Under the pieces are notes generated by a model that had not been told where the DNA came from, did not search any database, and was given only the letters and a program-made list of their open reading frames with translations. A DNA stretch of 64,000 nt from Sclerotiophoma versabilis (Eukaryota; Ascomycota; Dothideomycetes; Pleosporales; Didymellaceae): contig JAAROD010000094.1 in NCBI GenBank assembly GCA_012274445.1, forward strand, positions 1-64,000, written 5' to 3'. Every line of letters starts with the position of its first letter. Position 1 is the stretch's first letter. The position numbers and the translations under genes are program-made. Shown here piece after piece: positions 45,145 to 57,599 of this stretch.

Positions 45145-45993
45145 ATGATCGGCTATCTCTATTGCGCATTCCTACTTGCTGTTGCAACAAATGCTACCCC
45201 TCTTGTAGCGGAACGCGACATCAACATCAGCAATTTCAGTCCTGTCAACGGTGCCGCCATGGACCTGAACGATGGTCTTAATCGTACGTATCTCGCCAGC
45301 TCGTAATAACTCAGTCGTTCTTGTAGAGGTTCTCCATGAATCTAACTGATCTGACCAACAGACGAAGGCCTTAACGTTTCTGCATGGGAGTCCATGGTTG
45401 TGGCAGCCGGATATCTCCTTGAACCGCCTGAGATTGACCATGAGTTCCTTAACTTTACGCCAATAGCCGAGGACCTTGATCATCTAGCTCTCGCAAAGCG
45501 CCAGGGCTGTAACAACCGAGCTCTTGTGACTGATACAACTCAGAATTTTGTCGACTGGGATGTCCAGATGTCTCCTGTTGTTTGCGCTGTTGGGGCGATG
45601 ACAATCTCTGTCACGGACGGCTACAGTGTTGCCAACACACTTACGGTTAGCGGCAATTTGGACTTCACATGGGTCAAGGATAGTCTCAAGAGCACTTTCG
45701 GAGTCAATTTCCAACGTTCCTGGACTACCACGGCTTCGATTGCAGTAGGAGGGACCGTACCTAATGGCAATTGTGGCTGCATGATCTGGAAGCCACTTAC
45801 TACACGCCGGTATGGAAGTGTCTATCAGGGTTGCATTGGAGCACTAAAGAAGGTTGGAACTTTCATGGCTGATGACCGTGGAACTGGGTCATACAACGGT
45901 GTTCAGTGGATTAGTGGCGCGAGGTCTCTTTGTTACAAGAAGGGAAACAACCCTCCTCTCTCTCGATGCCAAGGTGGTGGCAACTTTGTCTAA
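45145..45993 (+). CDS. secreted protein with Kex2-type pro-region
   Basis: Exons 45145-45283 and 45362-45993 with a 78-bp GT-AG intron (donor GTACGT, branch CTGAC, acceptor CAACAG) in phase 1; 256 residues. ATG 45145 starts a signal peptide (MIGYLYCAFLLAVATNA). Residues 18-93 look like a pro-region ending in LALAKR, a Kex2-type cleavage site, followed by a mature part of 163 residues starting QGCNNRALV. The mature part has seven cysteines (one pair as NCGC) and alternating beta-like segments (MTISVTDGYSVANTLTVSGN, LDFTWVKDSLKSTFGVNFQR). I do not recognise a named family. Its position between AT-rich strips, next to another secreted-protein gene on the opposite strand, fits an effector-type gene, but no activity can be read from the sequence. 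Confidence 0.82.
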
Positions 45994-46209
45994 GACGTAC
46001 TATAGAGTGTCTATGTAGTAGGAAAAGAAAATTAGCTAATTCTCTTTTTGTTTTTTTAAACGATTAGATAGTGAAGCTATAAGTTATAGTATCTCCATGA
46101 TGTTTTTACTATATATTTTTCAATAGTTTTTCTATAGTATACTCTATAGAGAAGTTAATGATTATTATATAATAGAGCATGTAGTTTACTACTGTAGCGT
46201 GTATTACCT

Positions 46210-47030
46210 TAGAACTTAAATGATAAGCAGCTCTTGCTAAGCCTATAAGCTAACGATATCACCTAAGCCTAGCTAAAGAATAAGGTTTTTATACTAGTTG
46301 CCTTTAAACTTAAAGGAGCCTTTAATAGAGTTATCAGCTAGACATTAGTCGCACGATTAGAGGAGTAAGGCGTTCTAACAGTAGCAAGAAAGTAGATACA
46401 GAGTTTCATAGAGGGAAAGACAGCAAGCATTAGGTTTGATAGCTATAAGACAGAGGACGCGCCCCTACAGCACGCAGGCCTAGCCTGGGCTCCCTACTAT
46501 TGCCTATCGTCTTCGTCTTCTTTAATGCTAACCTAGTCAATTAGCTAATAGATAGCAGAGGTAGAGCGTTAGCATACATTAACCACTACTTTTACTAGAG
46601 AGCTAGACTTTCTGCAGAAGCAAACCTTAATAAAATCCAAGAAGAAGACATCTAGCGCATTAAAGAGTAGGCAAGAAGGACTAGCTTATGCTTCACAGCT
46701 AAGAAAACAGAACTAACCCACCTAAAAAAGAAGAAGAAAGATTTAGGCAAAGGGGAGGTCACTACAAATAGCAAAACTGTTAAGGCATTCTCTACAGCAA
46801 AGCTGCTGGAGGTGGTCTTTAATCAAGAGCTAAGATGGAAGCAACCCGTGCAGCAAGCAGTTAAGTCCACCACCAGGACCTCCCTCACTATAGGTGGGCT
46901 CAACCACCTCCAGCCGACCTAGATGAGGCAGTTATATCAGGCTTGCGTCATCCTGAGACTAGACTACGCCTCAATAATATAGCACAATTTAGACAAAGAC
47001 AGAGGACTCCTAAGGTGTCACACTTATACA
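46210..47030 (+). pseudogene. LINE reverse transcriptase relic
   Basis: The plus strand reads as the second half of a Tad-like reverse transcriptase: KVDTEFHRGKDSKH, AGLAWAPY-like block (frame shifted), LPIVFVFFNANLVN (about 46,505-46,545), AYINHYF (46,572-46,593) where the active-site Asp pair has become Asn-His, then FTAKKTELTHLKKKKKDLGK, AKLLEVVFNQELRWKQPVQQ and MRQLYQACVILRLDYAS (46,923-46,973). Stops are TAG/TAA of the RIP type. Upstream 46,000-46,200 is AT-rich spacer. The RNase H relic at 30.4-31.0 kb belongs to the same general class. Confidence 0.8.
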
Positions 47031-47269
47031 TACAAACAACAATACACTCGTACATGAGATGTTATACTACTACTATCCCTTGCTTACAATCATCTTCGTG
47101 TGCGGAGAGAGACCCGCTGTCGTTACAGCGAGACCAAGGTACCTCTGTGTGCACGAAAGTCTAGTCTGACAAGTCTTTGAGCAACTTCGATTCGTCGATC
47201 AGCTGGTAACAAGCGCGATCTTGTGTGAGTAACGCAGCCAACTAACACTCGTAACATCGACTGACCTCG

Positions 47270-47820
47270 TCTTGAACTAGAGCTACGCTTTCTTAGGAGT
47301 TCTCGACGCTGGCTACGATATAACGGCGGATTACAACTACCGAAACAGCATTGAGAGGTTCTTGATCGATGATGCGTATTACTCTCTTCAATAAGAGATG
47401 TCCTTCGACGTCTTGAAGTACGCTGTACAGTGCTCATCGAAATTGAAATTGCCATCGCAGGTCCCGAACTGGACATCACTCACTAACATCGGTTAATTTT
47501 GTTACAAGGGACGACATTCAGGATCCAAATCAGATTTGGGGATAAGCGACGAGGCATCAAGGTACTGGCTTGTGCTTGGGAGATCTGTGGGGAGACCAGT
47601 CCCTGCCTTACAGAATAGGTATACAGACAAATCACAACATTGCGCCAGCGTGTCATGTGATCGTGGGAAAAGATTCCATACTTCACAGCGATTAGGCCTG
47701 GATACTGCCTGGCATGACCGTTGTGTTCTTATTTGGAAAGCATGGATCCATTTTCAAGCTGATCGATACGGTCAAAGTCGAAGGCTTGTCCGGCGAGGAG
47801 TACCCGCTGGATCGTGACAT
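47270..47820 (+). pseudogene. HET-type (heterokaryon incompatibility) gene relic
   Basis: In plus-strand frames the text VLDAGYDITADYNYRNSIER, EMSFDVLKYAVQCSSKLKLP, SQVPNWTSLTNIG and then (47,536-47,817) LGRSVGRPVPALQN and DKSQHCASVSCDRGKRF resembles the middle of fungal HET-domain proteins, downstream of the HET core, where YD-KP and LPSWVPDW blocks are usual. Stops at 47,388-47,390 and 47,490 and a frame change break it. The N-terminal HET core is not present. I am moderately sure of the family from the LPS-VP-WTSL block. Confidence 0.5.
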
Positions 47821-47935
47821 ACATAGGCCTGAGCGTATCTAAATTAGCTAGCTTGAGAACGCGCTAAATCCAAGCATCGATCTTCACTAGCGTTTACAAT
47901 CTTTCTCATCTCTTGTAACAAATTACAACAGCACA

Positions 47936-50029
47936 TCACTCATACATGCGACCTTTCTCAATCCTCTTAACACCGCTCTCACCCACATGCTCCAACCGGC
48001 CAATAACCAGATTGCTCACATTAGAAGTCCTCTGAACATCTCCAAATCTCACTTCAACCTTCTTGAGAAGTCGCGCGCGAGCTGAAGCACCTAAATGAGA
48101 GCCGCCCTCCGGTAACGGTATGTAGGGGCTGTTCCTTGTCGCCAGACCCGAGACATTCATCAGCACTTCCGGGCCACGAATGAGGAAAACATGGACCAGT
48201 GGCGATACTAAGCTCGCGAGTATGAGGATTATGGAACTGACACAGAGAGTGATGACCCATGGTATGTGAGCGATGATGACCTCGCGTGAAGTTGTTTGTG
48301 TGCCATTTGCTGTCCAGGCTCTGCCTCTTGTCTCGCTAGTATTACCTATCGCTTGGTAATAATTGAAACTGTTTTCTGGCGACGGATTCCGGGGAGGGAT
48401 GAATGTTCCATTCTGGTCGATGTGATAAGTGGTACTGTCGTTGATACCTTCCGGGATAGTAGGCATTCCATTCAAGCAGATGAAATATGCATTCAGTAAT
48501 TGGGCCATGCGCTTTGAGTAATTCTCTTCGGTCGTCAAGTTGACCGTGTACAAATTGACGCCGCTCGGTTTGACGACTAACGCAGGGTCACTTATGTATC
48601 GATCCAACAACGTTGGCCAACCAAGCCTGCCATCTACGCTGTTGATAAACCCCCCAAAGAGTAATTCATAGTTAGCAAAGAACAAGTCCAAGAACGTCCA
48701 GGACGAGGGTGGAGCTTCCCATTGAGATCGACGAACTCGGGTTGCTGCACAGGACGTACTCTGTGGACATATAACCTCAACCTCTACGTAGCTATTTTTC
48801 AGGGAACAATTAAGTTGGTGATTATTTTCACTCCACTGTGATGTCCTGTATTGAAAGACAAACGGTTCCAGGTTTTGTGGGTTTGTCGCTCTTCTGTTGC
48901 GTTGCACGGCATCATCGAAATAGACGACCGCTCCAGACCCAGTGTAGTTCTTGTAACTCGCTGGTATGGGGAATTTATGCATCTTCGTTATATCCCAAGT
49001 GCTCATAGCGCACACAGTCTGGAGATATGAGGTCTGAATGCGAGTGCTGTACTTGACGAAGCCCGTTGAGTTAAACCCGGAGATTGGAATGCCGATTGTG
49101 GATGCATAGGATTCCGGTCCTCCGTCGATGCTATCGAACCATCCCTCGCCATCAGGCCTCTCTCTTGCCTCAAAGTACTCAACCAATGGAATCTTGATGT
49201 TGCCCCAAATGTCTTGTGGAGATGATCTGGAGGTTGTCGATGCGGTAAGGGAACTGATAAACATGGTGTCGATTATCGCATACATCGACTTGCGACTAGT
49301 GTTCAGAAAGCTTGCTAGCTCACCGCTAAGTGCGAGATAATTGAAAGTAGCCAAAGTGGTCACACTATCGGTACCAATGGCCATCTGTCGAATTGAAGCT
49401 TGACCACCAATAGGCGACAGTGCCCACAACAGCACGAGAATAAACCCTAGAACACTGGAACTACGCAGCTGAAATTGGGAGACTATAGTGCTCTTGAAAG
49501 ACGTGCTTGCAGCCACAGTGTCGGGAGTGCCTATATGTGTGCCACGCTCCAGGCGCCAACGCAGCAGCGCATGGGTAGCGCGACCAAGTATTAGCGCAAA
49601 CAAGATTAGAAACACTGTTGGTCCCTTTAATCATATCAGCAATCGAGCTTGCAACCATCTGACTTCACTTAAATATTTGGATGCATTCAGCAACATGCGG
49701 GTCATTTGGGGATTATCAACGGTGGAGACCTTGTTGTAGTGGCTCACGATAGCCGCGAAAGCGAGGAACGCTACAGCGGATGCAAGCAACAAGAGGTCCA
49801 AAGCAAAATTTCTGGCGCCTTCCCATGGTGAGTGACGGATTGCTTTTGGTGATTTCGGCCAGTCTCCCTTTGAAGCTGAAGTTGGTTCATCGTCATCCAG
49901 TAATGCTGCAGCTGTGGCGTCTGTGAGGGTGGGTGTGTGTTCTTTGTTCTTGATTGGTGCTAATGGAACTCCAGGGTTCTCCTCGTGGTCCAACGAGGAT
50001 GCAGCTATTTTTAGATTGTCGTGTGGCAT
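47936..50029 (-). CDS. fungal four-span membrane protein, uncharacterised
   Basis: Two exons, 50029-49669 and 49614-47936, joined over a 54-bp intron (donor GTGAAG, acceptor CAACAG) in phase 1; 679 residues. The alternative donor GTCAGA five bases on would give a stop at once, so GTGAAG is chosen. Hydrophilic N-terminus of about 70 residues, TM1 about 75-97, TM2 about 117-133, TM3 about 174-190, then a large domain of about 380 residues with many N-glycosylation sequons (NST, NYT, NCS, NLT, NYS, NDS, NGT) and cysteines, TM4 about 572-598 and a basic tail. The LWALSPIGGQA motif at the end of TM3 is typical of a large, unnamed fungal family. The glycosylated domain should face outside or the lumen. 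Function unknown. Confidence 0.82.
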
Positions 50030-50600
50030 TTTGCAAGCTTAGCGACGTCGACGTTGTCCGGAGCTCTTGCCGTTCTGCCATTCTGGTACTTTGAGCCTGA
50101 CGTAAACGATCACGGTGAGCATCGCAATACTAATGAGTGGAGGGGGGCGAACAGGTTTTTAACGTTCCATGCCTAGATGGTCAGGCTGACCACGCCAATA
50201 ACCCAAGACTGCCGATCCATGCAGTAAGACTTTGTGGTCCACGAGCCTGGACCCAATCATAACAACTAACATTGGGGGCTAAGTTTCGTGTCGCTTCACT
50301 CACTAAATGCTAAGCTATCTAGGTCTAGGTGAAGTGGTCGACAACGTTCCAAGGTTCGTTGTAAGGTTTTTTCTTTTGGTTTTATTTAGAAGAGGAATTC
50401 TAGAGCCAGGTTTAGAACAGCCTTAGAACGTAATGTTTAACTTTTAAGGTCTATTATCTGTAGAAATACATATTCTAAATCGAACGCACTTCTATAAATC
50501 GCAACTTAAGTTGTATTTGTTAAGTTATCTGTGTTTAACAATAGTATTGTTGTAAAGATAAGTCCAAATTTAGTAAAGTGTGCCTAAGCAAGGCACTAAC
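50030..50600. other. promoter flank and edge of AT-rich block
   Basis: Upstream region of the minus-strand membrane-protein gene. From about 50,370 the composition falls toward AT-rich. No gene seen. Confidence 0.4.
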
Positions 50601-51087
50601 TGTTGAAGTCGTACTTTAGTTAAAGACCGTAAGCACTAATTCTGTTGGTTCTTAGGTATAAACGGCGCGCAGTAGATTGGGTTGGGTTATTGCCTAGTGA
50701 AACACCGTGACAATAGGGTTAACAATAAGTAGTATAGAGTAGACTATCTAGCTTAAGAGTTAGGTTGAGATTCTAAAGACAAACTTAATTAACAAGGTTG
50801 AACACAAACTATAAGGGTTGTGTTCCTACTTGCTATATACTTACTAGGAGATAATGCTTATTAACAAGTAACTAGGGTTAGTCTAATAAAATACATAGCG
50901 TTGCTTGTTAACAAGTAATAATATACAATGCTTACTAATAAGTAAGTTACGTGTGTTATACTTGTTAACAAGTATGTTACGTAACTGTACAAAGGGAGAT
51001 TCTTCCTAACTCTGTCTCTAGTTTACAGGTAAGGGCTGTAGTTAGCTACTAGATACTTTGCCGCTTCGTCCGCACAGGATTGTAACA
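50601..51087 (-). repeat. well-preserved LTR of gypsy family 1
   Basis: 487 bp, TGTTGAAG to TTGTAACA, the canonical TG...CA ends. It keeps G and C at many sites that are A and T in all other copies and gives the best picture of the LTR. Palindromes of the type ACTTGTTAACAAGT occur four times between about 50,855 and 50,985. In element orientation this is the 3' LTR. Confidence 0.85.
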
Positions 51088-54000
51088 CTATCCTTCTTCT
51101 CTTTAGGTTTGTCTTTAAACTATATAACTAGAATCTAGGCTTATATAAAACTAAGTTTGTCTCTATATCTAGTAACTAGTATATTAAGATATCTTCTTAT
51201 ACCTACAACCTTTAACTTAGTCTAGAAATTTATTAAGCTAATACTTCTGCTAAAGTTCTCTATAACTATTATTTCTTTAAAGGCTATAAGTACTATATTA
51301 TACTAAATACTATAAAGTGTCTAAAGTATACTAAGTATATAAAGGCTAGAAAGCCTTATATTAATATATTATAGAAGTTACTAGATTATACTTATAAAGA
51401 GTATAAAAAGAAGGTAGAAGAAGATAAAACCTTATTAGTAACTGTTATTGCGTAGTTGTTATAAAATAAGAAAATTCTAAAATAGGCTAAAAATTATATA
51501 TAGTAAAAGGCATTATATATAGCAAATAGAATAGCTAAATTAGAAGAACTAGACCTTACTAAAGAAGTAGATTATTAAGTAGTATTAATAGGTATATATA
51601 CCTTATCTATAACCTAGGCTACTCTTAGGCTTATTAAGAAGTCTGTTATAAATTATAGTACTTCTATACTAATTAGCAGTAGTTTATAAGGTATATTAGA
51701 GGTTTCTATATATTTTCTAATTCTAGGTATTCTAACTACTTAACTAGGTATTAAATACCTTTCTTAGTTCTCTAATATATTACTATTTTTTTAACTTCCT
51801 ACTTATTATTACTATTAGCTTAGTAGTAGAAGTTTTTCTAGATTAGTATTCTTAGGTTAGTAGGTTCTAATAGTAAGATATAGAATACTAGATAGATTTT
51901 TATATCTTTAGGTAGCTTAAGTTAATAGTTAACTAGGCTATTTACTTAGAAATAAAAAATAGTCTAACTTTAACCTTGTCTAGTTTTTTTATTACTCTTT
52001 ATATTCTAAGATTTTTTATAAGAAAATAGACTTTATCCCTTTTTTTTAGCTAAGGTGCTGTTTTTTATTTCTAATTAATATATTAAATAGCTTATTCCTA
52101 AGCTTATATAATGTTTTTAAGTAATTTCTAGTATACTTTCTTTAGTCTAACTGCTAAAGCTATTACTAATTCTGTTTAAATAGGGTAATTAAGAAATTAA
52201 GTAAAAAGATTTAGGTGTCTTCTATAGTTTATAAAGAATAGTATTATACCTATTACTTCTAATAACTTATTATTATATATAATTTATACTATAGGTAATA
52301 GTAAAACCTAGTTATCTTATTTCTAGTTACTATAGATTTAAAAGTATATTTCTATAGTCTAATTTATTCTTTTTATCTATTTATCTGTCTACAGATAATA
52401 GGCTATAGATAGCTTTTTCTTAGTACCTAATATAGTAAGTATTATAGTCTAATAGTTTAGTAAAAAAAGCTTATTTCTATTACTAATAATTAATTTAGGT
52501 ATTCTATAGTAGTAAATAATCTAATTAATAAATACTATAGCTAGCTGCTATATAGTATAGCTGTATCTAAATAGTATTATTTTAGTATACTTAGTAAATT
52601 AGTCTACTATAATAAAGATTAAGTTATAAGTATATTCTATAATAGAGTTCTTAGAGGGTAGTAGCTATATAGTAAAATCTATTATAATATATATCTATAG
52701 TACTATTAGTAGCTCTATTACTTATACTTCTCTATACTTAGCATATATGCTATACTTATTCTATTAGTACTATATATAGTTTCTAATAAACTTAGTAACC
52801 TTATTCTTTATATAAGAAAACTTATAGTATTACTTAATAAGTTCTATAGTATAAGTAATACTAGAGTGTCTATATAGCGCAATGTTATAATATCTTAAGA
52901 TAACTTCTTCTTAAAGTTTCTTTAGTACTTACTCTACAATATATTATTCCTGCTAAGCTTATATTACTAAATTAAGCTACTAAGATAGTCTTAATATTCT
53001 ATTCTTATTAACTCTAAGAATAGTAAACTTAATAATTGTTTTTTTACCTATAAGGTTATAGTGTTAGCTAAGCGTGTCTGCTCTACTGTTTTCTTTTCTT
53101 AGTATATATAAGATCTTAAACTTATACTAACTAAGTATTTCTAACTAGCGCACTTATTATTAGTTTAGAACTTTAGTAGTAGTAAAGTATACTAAGTTCT
53201 TATAATCTATATAAATAGTAAGTTCTAAGTAGCTTTCTATATATACTTTCTAGTGCTATAGTATATTAATAATAGCTATAAGCTCTTTATTATATATATT
53301 ATAATATTTCTTTAGTACTATAAACTTCCTTAAGTAGTAGGTAATTAGGTGCTATTAACTGTCTTATTCTTAAGTAATATATACTTCTAATACTAAATCT
53401 AAGGTATTTATTTTAAGGCGTATAAGTTTACTACCTCTAAATATAATTAGTATAGAAGGCTCTATACATACCTACTTAAGCAATTAGAAAGTATTCTTTT
53501 ATACTTATTTCTACTTAAAAGGTATATCCTTCTATATAAGTCTTATAAGTAGTAAGGCCTTTATAGAGTAGTTCTTAATAAAGTATTAGTTAAAGTTAAT
53601 AAACCTAAGAAACTCTTAAATTCTCTTAACTATAGTAGGTGTTAGCTAATTCTTTATAACCTAGATTTTCTTTTTACTTATCTTAACTCTATATCTTCCT
53701 ATAATATAGCTAAGGAACTCTACTTTCTTCTTATACTATTTACACTTTTCTAGCTTTAGCCTAAGGTCTACTATTACTAAATATTCTAATACTTATTATA
53801 TATAAACCTTATTTTCTTCTAGTATCTTACTATATACTAGGATATTATTAAGATATACTACTACTATAATATCTAGGTATGCTTACAGCACATTATTAAT
53901 TAATACCTAATATACTACTAGTGCATTAGTTAGCCTAAATAGTATAACTATATACTTATAGTAACTATAATAGGTTCTAAATACTATCTTCTATTCTTTA

Positions 54001-57000
54001 CCTTTCTTTATATATATAAGATTATATACTCTATATAAGTTAAGTGTAGTAAAGAACTTTACTTCTAATAACTAGTTCTATAACTTAGATATATTAGGTA
54101 GTAGATAATAATTCTTAATAGTAATATTATTTAACTTTTAGTAGTTAATATAAAGCCTTAGCTTACTATCTTTCTTTAGTATAAATAGAATAGAGAATTC
54201 TGCTAGAGATTTAAATTTTCTAATAAATTCTTTTATAAGGTTTTCCTTAATATACTTATATAGTATTTTAAGCTCTTTCTTAGATAACTAGTATATAGGC
54301 CTAAAGAGTAGTTCTTTCTTTTTCTTAAGTTTAATCTTATAATCTTAAGATTAATACTTAGGTAGTGCTTTTATAGATAACTCTTCTTTAAATATCTAGG
54401 CATACTATCTATATATATCTAGTATACTAGAAGGTATACTCTTATTCTTCTTAACTATTATAGAAAGGCTTTCTTTATCTATATAGTTAACTACTCTATC
54501 TTAGTATATCTTATATATTAAAGAGAGATTATTAATCTTCTTCTTATCTACTAGCTGCAGTATGCACTATATAGGCTTTAATATATTAGTGCTATATTTA
54601 TATTACTTTAATAAAAGTCTTTTCTATATCTAGTTTATCTCTAGATTATACTTCTATAACTAGAGAAGTTCTAGTATAATATTATGCGTAGCTTTTATAA
54701 AGATATCTAGAGTTAGTTCCTTATAGTACTTCTATATCTCTAGAAGAGCTACTATTACCTTATATATAATATATAGCTCTTCTAGTATTAATTCTCTATT
54801 AGCTACTTAGAGTAAATAGGCCTATTTCTTTATATATAGTATAAGACCTACTTAGTATATTACTATCTAGAATATATAGTTTGCCTAGGCTCCTAAGTCT
54901 AAGAGTACTAATAATACTACTCTATTTAACTTAAAAAGTAGTCTAATAAGTAAGCTGTCTCTAATAGTATTAAGAGATTGCTTAGTAGAGTACTCTTTTA
55001 GCACTTACCTAAAAAAGTCTTCTTATTACTAAATCTATAGATAATCTTACTACCTTTATGCAGCTTATAGTTTAGATTAAAATAATACTACTAATATAGA
55101 TTATAGTAGAAGCTATTAATAACTAATTATATATATATAATTTTCTAATAGTTATCTATACCTAGAAAGTATAGCTTAGAATACTTATTCTAGAGGTATA
55201 TTTTATATATATTATTCTTATAATTATACTATTATTTCCTGTATATAGTACTAGGAGTTAAGAACTATCTTTTTTCTAGTTTTTCTAATTTATATATATA
55301 ATAGGCGTTGTGTATATATACTATTTATAATAGCTTTCTATAATTTAGATATTAGTAGTCTAAGGCATACTCTAGTTATAGGTTTAGAAGTAATACTAGC
55401 TTCCTCTTAAAGTTAGGCTTATTTCTACTTTAGTTATTTTTTACTTATTACTTAAGCTCCTATTATATAGTATAGTTACTAGTACTAAGTTTATTAAAAT
55501 TATGTTTTTACTAATTCTATTAGAATCTACTTAGGTTATTAACCTGTTATTATTCTGCGTAAGTTTAAAGTGCTAACTATTATAGTTCCTTATTAATACT
55601 CTTAGTAATCTAATTATAGTTTTTCTAAAAGGTAGTGTAGTTATCTTAGATTTCTTAATATACTAGTTCTATATCTATATACCTGTTAAACTCTTATATA
55701 TCTAGATTATACTAATTCTCTTTAGTATTAAAGGCGTAAATAATACCTCTATTTACTTTTTATCTAGTAGTATTATATAATTACTAGAATATTATAGGCT
55801 GCTTATACCTATATACTTTTAGTTCTTATTTATATACTTATTCTATCTAAGCTAATAGTTATCCTATTAGGTCCTATAGATACTTCTACTATTTATCTAC
55901 CTTTTAGTATAGTATAAGTACTTAGCTTTAGATATTTTATATATTCTTATTAGATAGTATAATATAATTATTATTAAATCTAGTCTTAGAGTCTTCTATA
56001 AGACGCTCTATATTATTAGTAAGAACCTTCTATTAATTACTAGTATCTATATTCTTATAGGTAAGTATATTAAGCTATTAAACTACCTTATTCTTAGAAT
56101 AATAATTCTTAGTATAGTAGCCTTACTTACTATAACTATAATAAGTTATACTAGACTTATTCTTCCTATTACTACCCTTGTTTTTCTAATTCTATTTAGG
56201 TTCTAGTCCTTTATTAATATTAGACAGGTCTATAGCCTCTAGTTTATAGTAACTACTACTAGTGCTGTTATATATACAGCGTCTAGTATTTAGCTAGTAG
56301 TATTTATTTTCTTAGTTTCCTTAGTTAAGGTTATTTTACTATAGGTTGTATAGAGGTAGGTAAGTAGTATAAGCTAGTGTTTACGTACGTAGGTCTTCTT
56401 ATAATTTCTATTATAGTTTATACAGCTTTATATTAATATTAATTACTATATTAACTAGAGAGTTAAAGTTATTAGTAGATATAGTAGTCTATATTAATTT
56501 CTCTTTAACTTATAGCTTTAATTCTTATTAAAACATTATTATTAATATAGTATTATCCTAGCTAGTATACGTAGCTAGCTGCTAAAACCTAGCAGCATAG
56601 TTAGCAGCTAACATAGTTTACTTAATGCGCTAGATATTATAATATATAATAGTTAGTTTATTATATACTCTAAATACTTAGCGTATCTATTCTTTAAATA
56701 GGTTAAAATCTTTAATCTATATATTAATATTAGTAGACGTTCTTTTTCTATAGTAATATTAGATAAAGAGTTTAATCTATATAAACGCATAATCCTTTAT
56801 AAATATAGAGATAAGTATTATATATTTATCTTTAAAGATACGTTCTTTCTAGAATATAAAAAAGAGGTTAAATTTAATAAGCTAGTTTTCTAGTTTCTTA
56901 TAAGTACTATTAAAGGTCTTAGGTTTAGTTACTAGGTATATACTTATAGATATAGAGGCTGTTATACCTCTATTTAATTCTTTATCTATATTAAGATTAT

Positions 57001-57085
57001 TATTAATATAGTTACGTAATATATTAGAGTTACTAGAAAGAGTATAGAATCCTAAAGTAGTACTTATCTTTAGAGTTATTTAAAG

Positions 57086-57585
57086 TGTTAAAGTTATACT
57101 TTTAAGTAAAGCTTATAAGTACTATTTATATTAGTTCTTAGAAATAAGCGCTAGTATAGAAAGGTCTATAAGAGTTAGGGTTATTACCTAGTAAAATACT
57201 ATAATAATAAAGAGTAATAATAAGTAGTATAGAGTAGACTATCTAGCTTAAGAGTTAAGAGGTTAAGATTCTAAAGATAAACTTAATTAACTAAGTTAAA
57301 CATAAACTATAAGGGTTATGTTTCTACTAACTATATACTTACTAGAAGATAATACTTATTAATAAGTAACTAGAGTTAGTCTAATAAGATATATAGTATT
57401 ACTTATTAATAAGTAATAATATATAATACTTACTAATAAGCAGGTTATATATATTATACTTATTAATAAGTATATTACGTAACTGTATAAGAAGAAATTC
57501 TTTCTAACTCTGCTTTAGCTTATAAGTAAGGGCTCTAGTTCGCTACTTAATTACTGTGCTGCTTTGTCTATACAGGATTATAATA
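57086..57585 (-). repeat. LTR of gypsy family 1, RIP-decayed
   Basis: 500 bp, TGTTAAAG to TTATAATA, parallel to 50601-51087 with many transitions. In element orientation it would be the 5' LTR. Confidence 0.75.
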
Positions 57586-57599
57586 AAACCTTAGAAAGA

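Larger units (their letters stand above)
50601..57585 (-). mobile_element. full-length Ty3/gypsy retrotransposon (family 1), second copy
   Basis: LTRs at 50601-51087 and 57086-57585 in the same orientation enclose an interior parallel, in order and direction, to 19213-25656. The coding strand is minus: reverse transcriptase about 54,000-53,700, CCHC knuckle of gag about 56,150-56,110 (degraded CYSCGKQGH-like text). All frames carry stops. Flanks CTAAC (left) and AAACC (right) do not match, so the right LTR may belong to another copy or the ends have recombined. This copy lacks the solo LTR found in its sister, which marks that insertion as later. Confidence 0.8.

Noticed and set aside
50596..57590. 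Target-site duplication for the gypsy copy at 50601-57585
   Set aside because: Flanks CTAAC and AAACC do not match even allowing RIP transitions.
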